NCBI GenBank assembly: GCA_944380185.1
Contig: CALWGV010000106.1
Coordinates: forward strand, 1-64,000
DNA: 64,000 nucleotides
Direction of reading: 5' to 3'
Source: an uncultured Lachnospiraceae bacterium
GTDB lineage: Bacteria; Bacillota; Clostridia; Lachnospirales; Lachnospiraceae
Position 1 is the first letter of the stretch. Each line of letters starts with the position of its first letter. Made by a program: the position numbers and the translations under genes. This document shows, in pieces, positions 34,650 through 41,830 of the stretch. The notes below the pieces were generated by a model. It was not told the DNA's origin. It worked only from the letters and a program-made list of their open reading frames with translations, and did not search any database.

Positions 34650-36469
34650 GCGGCTCCTCCTATCAACAGGCTGGATATGCGTTTCAAGTAAATCTCCGGA
34701 CTGGATACGGAAATCAGAATTACTGATTCGATCGCGGCCTGTCCTTTTATCCTGCACCCCACCACCTGATTTCTTTTTACTGTATTATAATTTCTGTTGT
34801 TCAGCACCTGTGTCTTTCCCACAATAAAAGGCAGTCTCTGCTTCTGCATCGCGTCTTCTATACTCTTTTCCAAGGGCAGCGTACAAGCGTCCGCCAAAAG
34901 CAGCGCCTGGGAGAGTTCATGGGCGACCCTCTGAGAACAGTATTCCACCTCCTCTTCCACCCACAAAACCCTCTCTTCTATTTTTTCATCATCCTCGCCC
35001 GAATATCTTCTGGGCGGCAGCCTGCGCAGAAAAAAATGTTCCTCTAATACACCAATATCCTTCAGCGTCAGCAGAGGATGAACCTCTACGACTTCTACCC
35101 CTTCCATACGCAGATGAATCGTGCTGAGCAGGCAATCAACCGGTACGACTTTTCTGTATTTTTCCAGCTGAGCCAGACCTGTAATCCCTACAATCTCAAT
35201 ATCAAACATGGGAACGATCTGGTCAATCAAAAGGTTGATAAAGGTACTGGGCTTATCGCTGACCACCAGGACTCTCTTATGTCCTTTCTGATCGGAGTAT
35301 TCTGTCCCTGCGATAAAATGTGCGGCAATCCTCCATTTTTCATCTCTGGTCATCTGTTCGTCGGAAAAAAGCGGATCAATTTTCTCATAGACCTGGAGAA
35401 AGGCTTCATCGGCCAGCTCCACTACCGGATGACTGCAGGGCACACCCAGCTGCCGTTCCCAGTACAGAAGGCTGAATTCCTGTCGTAAACCCTGCCGGAT
35501 GTAAGCATTACCTTCGCATCCCAAAGCGCGCATACACCGCTGTACATTCTCCTCCGCCTCTCCTTCGGGCATAGGCTGTTCCATCAGATAGAGGGAACTG
35601 GATGACAGATAAATAATATAGCGAATATACTGCTTCTCATTTTGATGCAGTCTGGTCATTTTACTCAGGCAGTCATAAATGTTCTCTGTCAGAAATCCCA
35701 TCAGCGGACTTGGCTTATGCTGCTCTTCTCGGTCAGGACATTTGCCGAGCTTGGCCCTCTTTAAAAGGATGCAGAAATGCCCCATCAAATTCAAATATTC
35801 CAGATCCGACAGCTGCATACCCAGTCCCGTCTTCAGCAATTCAATACAGGAGCGGACCGCATCCAGATCTACTTCCTCAAACAATCTCCAGAATACTTTA
35901 TAAGTGATTTTCTCTTTATGAATGATCAGGTTGGTCAAATCCATAACCGCATGCTTATCCATCGTCCGGATAAATCGTTTTACCAGCTCTCTGCGAATGA
36001 TCTCTTCCTTCCCCGAAATCTCCATTCCCTCATGGTTTCCCTGGAATTGCAGATCATAAGACTGGTAGATCGCCTTTAGTCTGTCCAGGTCCTTTACCAC
36101 GGTGCTTTTTGAGACCAGCAGATGCTCCGCCAGATTTTCTAATTTTACCGGTTCTTTTGCGGTAACCAGAAAATAGAAAATTTCCAGCAGGCGCTCGTCA
36201 GGAGAATAGCTGGCCGTAACCACCTTGCTTTCATTGATCATCTGATAAATCAGCATAGTGACATTGCTGTCCCTTTTGATGGCCACTGTCCCTCTGTTTT
36301 TCTCCATCATTGCGCTGCAATTATTTTCCCTCAGAAAATAATCGATTTCTTCCAGATCGCTGCGAATGGTGCGTTCAGATACATGATACTGCTCCGCTAA
36401 ATCTGAAATCTTTACTTCTCCTCTTTTTATAATTTCCAGGATAATGCTGCGCGCTCGTTTGCCAATCAC
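34637..36469 (-). CDS. BglG/Mga-type PRD transcriptional regulator with PTS domains
   Basis: The 610-residue protein begins with a helix-turn-helix (about residues 5-60: ISDLAEQYHVSERTIRSDLEEIDYFL). A second helix-turn-helix follows (about 85-140: LAEHLLVSKSTVVKDLDRL), then PRD-like helical domains (about 170-390) and an EIIB-like domain (about 395-490, RVLVVSDKPSTFINLLIDQI). PRD proteins sense PTS flux through phosphorylation and activate their own PTS operon. It is the first gene of the operon, so it is probably autoregulated and induced by the PTS substrate. It reads from a GTG at 36469 with GAGGGG upstream. No RNA-binding CAT domain is present, so it should bind DNA. Confidence 0.9.
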   Translation of the reverse strand: MIGKRARSIILEIIKRGEVKISDLAEQYHVSERTIRSDLEEIDYFLRENNCSAMMEKNRGTVAIKRDSNVTMLIYQMINESKVVTASYSPDERLLEIFYFLVTAKEPVKLENLAEHLLVSKSTVVKDLDRLKAIYQSYDLQFQGNHEGMEISGKEEIIRRELVKRFIRTMDKHAVMDLTNLIIHKEKITYKVFWRLFEEVDLDAVRSCIELLKTGLGMQLSDLEYLNLMGHFCILLKRAKLGKCPDREEQHKPSPLMGFLTENIYDCLSKMTRLHQNEKQYIRYIIYLSSSSLYLMEQPMPEGEAEENVQRCMRALGCEGNAYIRQGLRQEFSLLYWERQLGVPCSHPVVELADEAFLQVYEKIDPLFSDEQMTRDEKWRIAAHFIAGTEYSDQKGHKRVLVVSDKPSTFINLLIDQIVPMFDIEIVGITGLAQLEKYRKVVPVDCLLSTIHLRMEGVEVVEVHPLLTLKDIGVLEEHFFLRRLPPRRYSGEDDEKIEERVLWVEEEVEYCSQRVAHELSQALLLADACTLPLEKSIEDAMQKQRLPFIVGKTQVLNNRNYNTVKRNQVVGCRIKGQAAIESVILISVSSPEIYLKRISSLLIGGAAWMK

Positions 36470-36491
36470 TGTTTTTCCCCTCTCTGCTCAT

Positions 36492-36520
36492 ATTGTATCA
36501 AGGATCGGTTTTCGTGAAAA
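36492..36520 (-). promoter_or_regulatory. Probable promoter of the PTS-GH38-corrinoid operon
   Basis: On the minus strand TTTTCA (36515-36520) and TACAAT (36492-36497) are 17 bases apart, about 23 bases before the GTG of the regulator gene. The -35 is weak (4 of 6), as expected for a promoter that needs an activator. Confidence 0.55.
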
Positions 36521-36570
36521 TATGAAATGGTTTCCGGTTTTTTTCGGATGTATTTTACAACGATCGGTTA
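36499..36570 (-). repeat. Direct repeat AACCGATC(C/G)TTG at the operon promoter
   Basis: On the minus strand AACCGATCGTTG (36558-36569) and AACCGATCCTTG (36499-36510) are 59 bases apart; the second lies inside the promoter spacer. They are candidate binding sites for the PRD regulator encoded next to them. Confidence 0.5.
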
Positions 36571-36596
36571 TCTTTATGTGTCCATTCTGTGATACC

Positions 36597-36648
36597 AGAT
36601 TGCGGCGCCTAGTCCTTTAGGGCTCTGCACTGCGTGCTCCCGCAATCT
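36597..36648. repeat. Spaced 9-bp inverted repeat upstream of the operon
   Basis: AGATTGCGG (36597-36605) and CCGCAATCT (36640-36648) are perfect complements, with 34 bases between that contain a smaller CCTA/TAGG stem. It could be an operator or a structured RNA leader if transcription starts further upstream. Confidence 0.4.
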
Positions 36649-36679
36649 TAACATATTTAGATGTGTTTGTCGATCATAT

Positions 36680-36705
36680 TGATTCAAAATATATTTAAAT
36701 GATTC
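36680..36705 (-). repeat. Two GAATCA motifs exactly 20 bp apart
   Basis: On the minus strand GAATCA occurs at 36700-36705 and 36680-36685, two helical turns apart, in an AT-rich setting. It resembles the GAATTA/GAATCG array before the glycyl radical enzyme gene. Confidence 0.35.
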
Positions 36706-36735
36706 ATTTTGTTTTATTTTTTCCAATGTATACAA

Positions 36736-36770
36736 AAAGCACATGGACAATTTTCTCATCCATGTGCTTT
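36736..36770 (-). terminator. Rho-independent terminator of the DegV gene
   Basis: AAAGCACATGGA (36736-36747) pairs perfectly with TCCATGTGCTTT (36759-36770). On the minus strand the stem ends in GCTTTTTGTA. It lies 34 bases after the DegV stop codon. Confidence 0.85.
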
Positions 36771-36803
36771 CTATTGGTTATATAAGTTCGGTTCGTTTTG
36801 TCT

Positions 36804-37658
36804 TTACAGTGCGATGACAATTCCCCCGTCACCGGCATATAGACTGCTGACGCCGGCTGCCGGGGCTACATAGACATCCTTAAAGGACAGACGGCTGCAG
36901 ATATTCTCCTTCACGCTCTGGGCGCGCTCAGGGCAGTTGCAGTGAACGATCCCCAGAATCTTCTCCTTTGTGTTGACTCCCTTGCTGATGGCATCCTGCA
37001 CTACCGTATCGCAGAGCTTGTTCAATGCCTTTGTGATTCCTCTGGCCTGATCCAATTTGATGATCACGCCGTGGTCCGCTCCCATCACCGGCTTAATGTT
37101 AAGTGCGGAGGCAAGAATCGCCGTAATGCCTGTCAGCCGGCCGTTTTTGCGCAGGAAATCCAGCGTCTCCAGCACAAAGTAGGTATTCATATAGTCGCGG
37201 AAATCGCTTACCTTCTCCACGATCTCTTCAAAGGATGCCCCTGCCTCCGCCAGCTCCTGAATCTTAAAAGCAATCAGCGCCTCGCCGCAGCAGGCCGAGT
37301 CGGAGCTGAACACGTGAATCTTCTTCGGGCTGTCGGGATGCTCCTCGTGATATAGATTGACGGCCAGGACAGCGCTGTTATAAGTGCCGCTCAGATGCTG
37401 GGACAAGGTCACCACAAAGACCATATCCTCGTCGCCCTCATAGACCGCCATAAAGTCCTCCGGCGAAGGGCAGGCCGACTTCTGTACCGATTTGCTCTCC
37501 CGGACAAGCTGAAGGAATCGTGCCTGGTCGAAGGTCTCGTCATCACGAATATAGGTGTCGTCCACCTGCAGGGTCAGCGGCACCAGACGATAATGGGAAT
37601 CCTTCTTGTATTTTTCCGTCAAATCACAGCAGCTATCACCAATAATTCTGTAGCTCAT
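36804..37658 (-). CDS. DegV family (fatty acid-binding, FakB-like) protein
   Basis: The 284-residue protein shows DegV features: GDSCCDLTEKY at the start, a SACPSPEDFMAVYEG loop, VTLSQHLSGTYNSA and the GRLTG(I)TAILASALNIKPVM segment. FakB proteins of this family hold fatty acids for phosphorylation by FakA in phospholipid synthesis; whether this member does so is not shown. GAGGAG precedes the ATG. It is a single gene with its own terminator. A second DegV gene lies at 43938, and the two differ in several signature positions. Confidence 0.9.
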   Translation of the reverse strand: MSYRIIGDSCCDLTEKYKKDSHYRLVPLTLQVDDTYIRDDETFDQARFLQLVRESKSVQKSACPSPEDFMAVYEGDEDMVFVVTLSQHLSGTYNSAVLAVNLYHEEHPDSPKKIHVFSSDSACCGEALIAFKIQELAEAGASFEEIVEKVSDFRDYMNTYFVLETLDFLRKNGRLTGITAILASALNIKPVMGADHGVIIKLDQARGITKALNKLCDTVVQDAISKGVNTKEKILGIVHCNCPERAQSVKENICSRLSFKDVYVAPAAGVSSLYAGDGGIVIAL

Positions 37659-37858
37659 CGTACTATCTCCTCACAATAACTGATATTAAAAACCCGCGCT
37701 TTTTTATTCGAAAAACTTTTTATGTCACCTTTTGCGCTTTGTTATGTGGTTTTCATTACTACATATAATAACATAGTACGATGGACTTGAAAAGCCTTTT
37801 TACAAATTTTATATTCAAAATAACCGGTCAGTCAGCTGAGAAAGATTCTGTCACGGCA

Positions 37859-37883
37859 GAAAAGCCGGCATCCGATGCTTTTC
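37859..37883 (-). terminator. Possible terminator of the dehydratase-like operon
   Basis: GAAAAGC/GCTTTTC (37877-37883 and 37859-37865 on the minus strand) form a 7-base stem two bases after the stop codon. There is no T-run behind it, so termination is uncertain. Confidence 0.35.
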
Positions 37884-37884
37884 C

Positions 37885-39576
37885 TCAGCCCCTGGCCTTT
37901 TCCAGGGCATAGATGGCAGCTCCGGTGGCGCCTACGATCTCCGGCTCCGGGCAGATATAGAGCTTTGCCCCGATCTTCTCCTCCACGGCACGGACTACGC
38001 CGGGATTTTTGGCTACGCCTCCCGTCATCATAAAATCGGGCTCCAATCCCACCCGGCGAAGCAGAGAGTAGGCCTTGCCGGCGATGGCATGGCAGACGCC
38101 GTCGGCAATATCTGCTTTTTCCTTATTGTTTGCAATCAGGGAGATCACCTCCGACTCAGCAAACACGGAACACATGCTGGTGATCTCGATCTTCTCCGTA
38201 GAAGTCAGCGCGATGGCCCCCAGTTCAGCGATATCGATCTCCAGAGTCCGGGCGATCATCTCCAGGAAACGTCCCGTGCCCGCGGCGCACTTGTCGTTCA
38301 TGACGAAATCCTTTACCTCGCCCTCCTCGTTTAAATGGATGGCCTTGCTGTCCTGTCCGCCGATATCCAGGATGGTGCGGATATTGGGATTAAAATAGTG
38401 TGCGCCCTTTCCGTGACAGCTGATTTCCGTCACATTTTCATCGGCAAAGGAAATGCTGACACGACCGTAACCGGTAGATACGATCAGAGCCAGATCTTCC
38501 TTTTTTATTCCGGCCTTTGAAAGCACCTCCTCCAAAGCCTTCGCTGCGCTCTCTCCCGCCTTGGCCCCGGTACGCACTACCGAAAAAGCTACAATTTCCT
38601 TCTTTTCATTCATAATAACCGCGTTGGTCGAGGTAGACCCGCTGTCGATTCCCATCACATACATTTTCTCTGTCCCTTTCGTCTGTCTCTTCGTTTTTTC
38701 CTGTTTTATTAATTTGTCCTGCTTCGGATCCAGGGATTCCAAAAATGCCTGGATGCGGGTCAGAATCTGTCCCTCGCTCTGTTTCGTGTAATCGGTCTCC
38801 AGAAGAAGCATCGGCTTCTTCATCCAGTTTTTCAGCCAGGCATACTCATAGGCATAATTGTCGCAGAACTGTACCGTATGATAGATGATGCCGTCCACAC
38901 TGTCCGCATAGCGGCGGATCAGCTCGTCGCGGCCAGAAGCCTGCTCCATCCTCATGCAGGGGAACTGGCTCAAAAGACCTCTGACATAGCCGGTCATCAC
39001 CGCCTCCGGCTCGTACAGAAGCTTGCGGCCCAGGCCGGTACAGGTCAGGTCAAAGGCCACCCCTGCGCCCTGGCTCTCCAAAATCCGGCGAATCTCCTCG
39101 TTGGCTCTGGCTCCCAATATGCCGATATTGAGCCGGCCGGAGGAGACGGCCAGCTGCTCTTTCTCATCCCTCTCCCGCAGAAGTTCGGCAAAGGCTTCTT
39201 CATCAAAGGTCTTCCCCGTGTGTTTCTCATAGGCCCGGATCATCTCCCGGATTCTCCGCTCATAGAGCGCGATGCCTGCCTCCTTGGTGATCCGGGGCGT
39301 GTCCAGCATATAAATAAACTTGTCCGGAAACTCCGCCTTCAGTACATCATAGAGCCTGCGGATACTGTCGCAGCAGGTTGTCAGAATAATCCCGTCATAA
39401 TCGGAGCCGGGCTGCATGACTTCCTCCAGCGCACCTTTGGCAAAGCTGCAGATATTGGGGTGCATCCGCATATCCGCCTGGGTGAAATTGGTTACCTGGG
39501 GCTCGATTCTTTTTACCGTCTCCCCCATGGACTCGAATATCTCCACCGGGGCATATTTACAGATATATCCTAACAT
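37885..39576 (-). CDS. Fusion of 2-hydroxyacyl-CoA dehydratase-like subunit and BadF/HgdC-type activase
   Basis: The 563-residue protein has two parts. Residues about 1-300 resemble a HgdB/D-type subunit (CDSIRRLYDVLK, YHTVQFCDNYAYEYAWLKNW), with cysteines at TTCCDS and QFC that may bind an Fe-S cluster. Residues about 305-563 form an ASKHA ATPase (GIDSGSTSTNAVIM, STGYGRVSISFADE, DIGGQDSKAI) with activase cysteines in DKCAAGTGRF and SMCSVFAESEV. Activases use ATP hydrolysis to inject one low-potential electron into the dehydratase. Fusing both avoids a separate activator. It overlaps the upstream partner gene by seven bases. Confidence 0.9.
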   Translation of the reverse strand: MLGYICKYAPVEIFESMGETVKRIEPQVTNFTQADMRMHPNICSFAKGALEEVMQPGSDYDGIILTTCCDSIRRLYDVLKAEFPDKFIYMLDTPRITKEAGIALYERRIREMIRAYEKHTGKTFDEEAFAELLRERDEKEQLAVSSGRLNIGILGARANEEIRRILESQGAGVAFDLTCTGLGRKLLYEPEAVMTGYVRGLLSQFPCMRMEQASGRDELIRRYADSVDGIIYHTVQFCDNYAYEYAWLKNWMKKPMLLLETDYTKQSEGQILTRIQAFLESLDPKQDKLIKQEKTKRQTKGTEKMYVMGIDSGSTSTNAVIMNEKKEIVAFSVVRTGAKAGESAAKALEEVLSKAGIKKEDLALIVSTGYGRVSISFADENVTEISCHGKGAHYFNPNIRTILDIGGQDSKAIHLNEEGEVKDFVMNDKCAAGTGRFLEMIARTLEIDIAELGAIALTSTEKIEITSMCSVFAESEVISLIANNKEKADIADGVCHAIAGKAYSLLRRVGLEPDFMMTGGVAKNPGVVRAVEEKIGAKLYICPEPEIVGATGAAIYALEKARG

Positions 39577-40880
39577 ACCTTTTCCTCCCGTCCCTGCTGA
39601 CTTCTCTCCTCATCTTTCTCCAGCGTGTCAAGCATCTCCAAAAAAGCCTCCAGACGCGTCTTGATCTGACCGTCATGGCTGTTGCGCTTGTCGATGCCGT
39701 CTCCATCCAGGATAAGCATGGGAATATCTTTCTTCTGCATCTCTTCTTTCAGTATAAGGCTGCCGCCGGCGGACTGCTTGCAGCCCCAATGGCAGAACTG
39801 AATCACGGCGTCGGGGTGGAGGCTCTCCGCCAGTGCGCTCACGATCTCCGCCTTGTGCGCATAGGAGCCGTTGTACATGTTGCGAATAATCTTCTTAGCC
39901 AGAGCGGTGAAGGGCTCTCTTTCGTCCAGCATCTCTACCGAATCCAGGATGATATCGCTGGCGATGATCTGATATTTATCGTTCTCATTGAAATAGTGCT
40001 GCAGGCTCTCCTGATAGAAAGGCAGCAGATGCACCCACAGGATCTTTTTTCCCTCAAAAGGCGGGCATTTCTTAATGTCCTCCACCAGGAAGCGGACCAG
40101 CTCCAGGAATTCGGGCGTGCCGATCATCAGATGCATTCCCATCATCAGATACAGATGGCTGATCAGCTCCCCGGGATAATAGCGCTCGCTCTGCAGGTGG
40201 AAAAACTCAATCAAAAGCTTACGGGTCTCGTTTTCGATCTCCAGCGACCGGCGAAGTTTCTCGACGTCAAATTTTTTCCCGAATCTTCTCTCCAGCTCAC
40301 CGGTAAAATCCCGCAGCTGATCGGCCAGGTAGGCCACCGACGCATCGTCATCCTCATAGGGCACATCCAGGAAAGTAAACGGCACTCCTTTTTTCTTTTC
40401 CAGATAGCGGAAAGTATTCAGATTACCGTCACAGGAGAGAGAGGTCGTCACCGCATATCGGGGCACCGGCACCACGCCGCTGTCGATCGCCCCCACAAAG
40501 GTCTTGTGATAGGAGCATAAGGTAGGCGCAATTCCCGTGCTCTGGGCATAATCAATAAAATAATCCTCCAGATGGTAACCGCTCAGATAGCAGGCCAGGC
40601 ATTCCACAGACAGCGTGGACAGGCCAAAGCACTGCATCAGCTCACAGGGAGCAAAAATATTGCCCCACACATAGCTGTCCGGCTTTCCCAGAGAATCCGC
40701 CACCAGCGACATCATCATCGCCTCCAGCTTCTGATATCCCCTGGCCAGTCCTCCTTTGGGCAGGACCTTAGTCCGCAGCTTGTTGGCTTTAAACCCCAGC
40801 AAAATCTTGTCGAAGCTCTGTTCAGGATTTTTCTGGGTCTGCTCCTTGACATAATCGATATATTTATCCACAATCCACAT
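39570..40880 (-). CDS. 2-hydroxyacyl-CoA dehydratase family subunit
   Basis: The 436-residue protein matches the HgdB/FldB-like family: WGNIFAPCELMQCFGL, ECLACYLSGYH, GIAPTLCSYHKTFVGA, TTSLSCDGNLNTFRYLE and the late VIQFCHWGCKQSAGG hold the cysteines expected to bind Fe-S clusters. With the fused downstream protein it makes a complete electron-activated dehydratase or reductase. No CoA-transferase, CoA-ligase or electron-transfer flavoprotein gene is nearby, so the substrate is open. A double-cubane-cluster reductase role, as known for relatives, is an alternative. AACGGAGG precedes the ATG. Confidence 0.88.
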   Translation of the reverse strand: MWIVDKYIDYVKEQTQKNPEQSFDKILLGFKANKLRTKVLPKGGLARGYQKLEAMMMSLVADSLGKPDSYVWGNIFAPCELMQCFGLSTLSVECLACYLSGYHLEDYFIDYAQSTGIAPTLCSYHKTFVGAIDSGVVPVPRYAVTTSLSCDGNLNTFRYLEKKKGVPFTFLDVPYEDDDASVAYLADQLRDFTGELERRFGKKFDVEKLRRSLEIENETRKLLIEFFHLQSERYYPGELISHLYLMMGMHLMIGTPEFLELVRFLVEDIKKCPPFEGKKILWVHLLPFYQESLQHYFNENDKYQIIASDIILDSVEMLDEREPFTALAKKIIRNMYNGSYAHKAEIVSALAESLHPDAVIQFCHWGCKQSAGGSLILKEEMQKKDIPMLILDGDGIDKRNSHDGQIKTRLEAFLEMLDTLEKDEERSQQGREEKVC

Positions 40881-40952
40881 AAATTTTCCTCCGTTTACGG
40901 CAAAGGCTCCCGTCCCGTGTCGGGAGAACCGCGCTAAGAAAAGTGCTACAGT

Positions 40953-40967
40953 GTAGTAATATACTAC
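40953..40967. promoter_or_regulatory. Palindrome GTAGTA-ATA-TACTAC upstream of the dehydratase operon
   Basis: A perfect 15-base palindrome lies 73 bases before the start of the leftward dehydratase gene and could be an operator. A further small hairpin (CTCCCG/CGGGAG, 40907-40926) sits in the leader. Confidence 0.4.
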
Positions 40968-41169
40968 GGTTTCAGAATTTTTTCCAGCATATTTTTTCTT
41001 TATCTCCTTTTTATGGGCATTTCGGCCTGTCTTTTTCCCATGAACCTTTTTAGACTTGCCTTTTTTCCCCCGACGGCATATGATATAGGAGAGTTAGCAA
41101 ACAATGAAAACAGGGGCATACTGCCTGATTTACGCTTCATCATTTCACGTCAAGGAGGTTTTGGTTTTC

Positions 41170-41667
41170 ATGATCGCCCTTTCCTTTCCCGATATCCGAC
41201 TGACCACATCCAAGCTGTTTGTACAGGACGACTTCGACTCTTTTCTCGTCTCAGAGCTCAGTCTCACCACCCTGTGCACCTTTCAGATCGACGGACGGAT
41301 AGCTGCCGACTATTTTAATTCAGATGAACTTGCCTCTCTGCCTGATCCGGATCTGGTCTCCTGGAAGCTTCTGCGCCCCTTCATCTACCAGCTGATCCGC
41401 GGAAACCGGCTGCCCGGACAGTTCCGCATCGTCTTTCGCCTCGCCGGCTACAATGTAGAAAAATTTCTGCGGCAGACAGGCCTTCCCTATTCCGCCTCCG
41501 ATATCGGCGGGCTGTTCATGAATCTGCGTTATACGGACAAACACCTGTCCTGCTATACAGGCACCTCCCTCAATGTATTTGATCTGTCCAAAAATCTGGA
41601 CCGGGAATGGGACCGGATGATACAGAACTTTCTTCACCAGCGCCAGATTCCTTTTGAAATGGAATAA
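41170..41667 (+). CDS. DUF5721-like protein of unknown function
   Basis: The 165-residue soluble protein resembles the DUF5721 family of Lachnospiraceae: SFPDIRLTTSKLFVQDDFDSFLVSE at the start, TFQIDGRI, KLLRPFIYQLIRG, FRIVFRLA and LRYTDKHLSCYTGTSLNVFDLSK. No catalytic motif is known to me. The ATG at 41170 follows AAGGAGG with a long 11-base spacing. A longer in-frame reading from 41104 has no ribosome binding site. It lies directly before htpG, separated by the CIRCE element and a promoter. Confidence 0.8.
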   Translation: MIALSFPDIRLTTSKLFVQDDFDSFLVSELSLTTLCTFQIDGRIAADYFNSDELASLPDPDLVSWKLLRPFIYQLIRGNRLPGQFRIVFRLAGYNVEKFLRQTGLPYSASDIGGLFMNLRYTDKHLSCYTGTSLNVFDLSKNLDREWDRMIQNFLHQRQIPFEME

Positions 41668-41717
41668 ATCGCTTTGATAGGGAATAGAATCCACGCAGAA
41701 AAATTGCCCTCAGGCTG

Positions 41718-41744
41718 TTAGCACTCATCAAAAATGAGTGCTAA
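41718..41744 (+). promoter_or_regulatory. Perfect CIRCE operator upstream of htpG
   Basis: TTAGCACTC, nine bases, GAGTGCTAA: both arms are exact consensus. It lies just upstream of the -35 box of the htpG promoter rather than after the start point. It is followed by TTTTTT, so the same palindrome may also terminate transcripts of the preceding gene. HrcA should bind it. Confidence 0.92.
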
Positions 41745-41751
41745 TTTTTTC

Positions 41752-41780
41752 TTGACTTTTGTCTGTTCGGGTATTACAAT
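41752..41780 (+). promoter_or_regulatory. Sigma-A type promoter of htpG
   Basis: TTGACT (41752-41757), 17 bases, TACAAT (41775-41780), eight bases downstream of the CIRCE element and 50 bases before the htpG ATG. Confidence 0.85.
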
Positions 41781-41830
41781 AGACTGGAATCCAAGAGAAC
41801 GAAGTTTTTCCAAAAAGGAGTGACAATATC

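Larger units (their letters stand above)
36470..36735. other. Long regulatory region upstream of the PTS-GH38-corrinoid operon
   Basis: No convincing gene lies between the operon and the DegV terminator. The region holds a promoter, two AACCGATC-TTG repeats, a spaced inverted repeat and a pair of GAATCA motifs, listed separately. It is AT-rich compared with the flanks. A 61-codon frame (36574-36759) begins inside the neighbouring terminator and is not believed. Confidence 0.6.

Noticed and set aside
36574..36759. A 61-codon leftward frame before the PTS operon
   Set aside because: It starts inside the DegV terminator hairpin and has no ribosome binding site.
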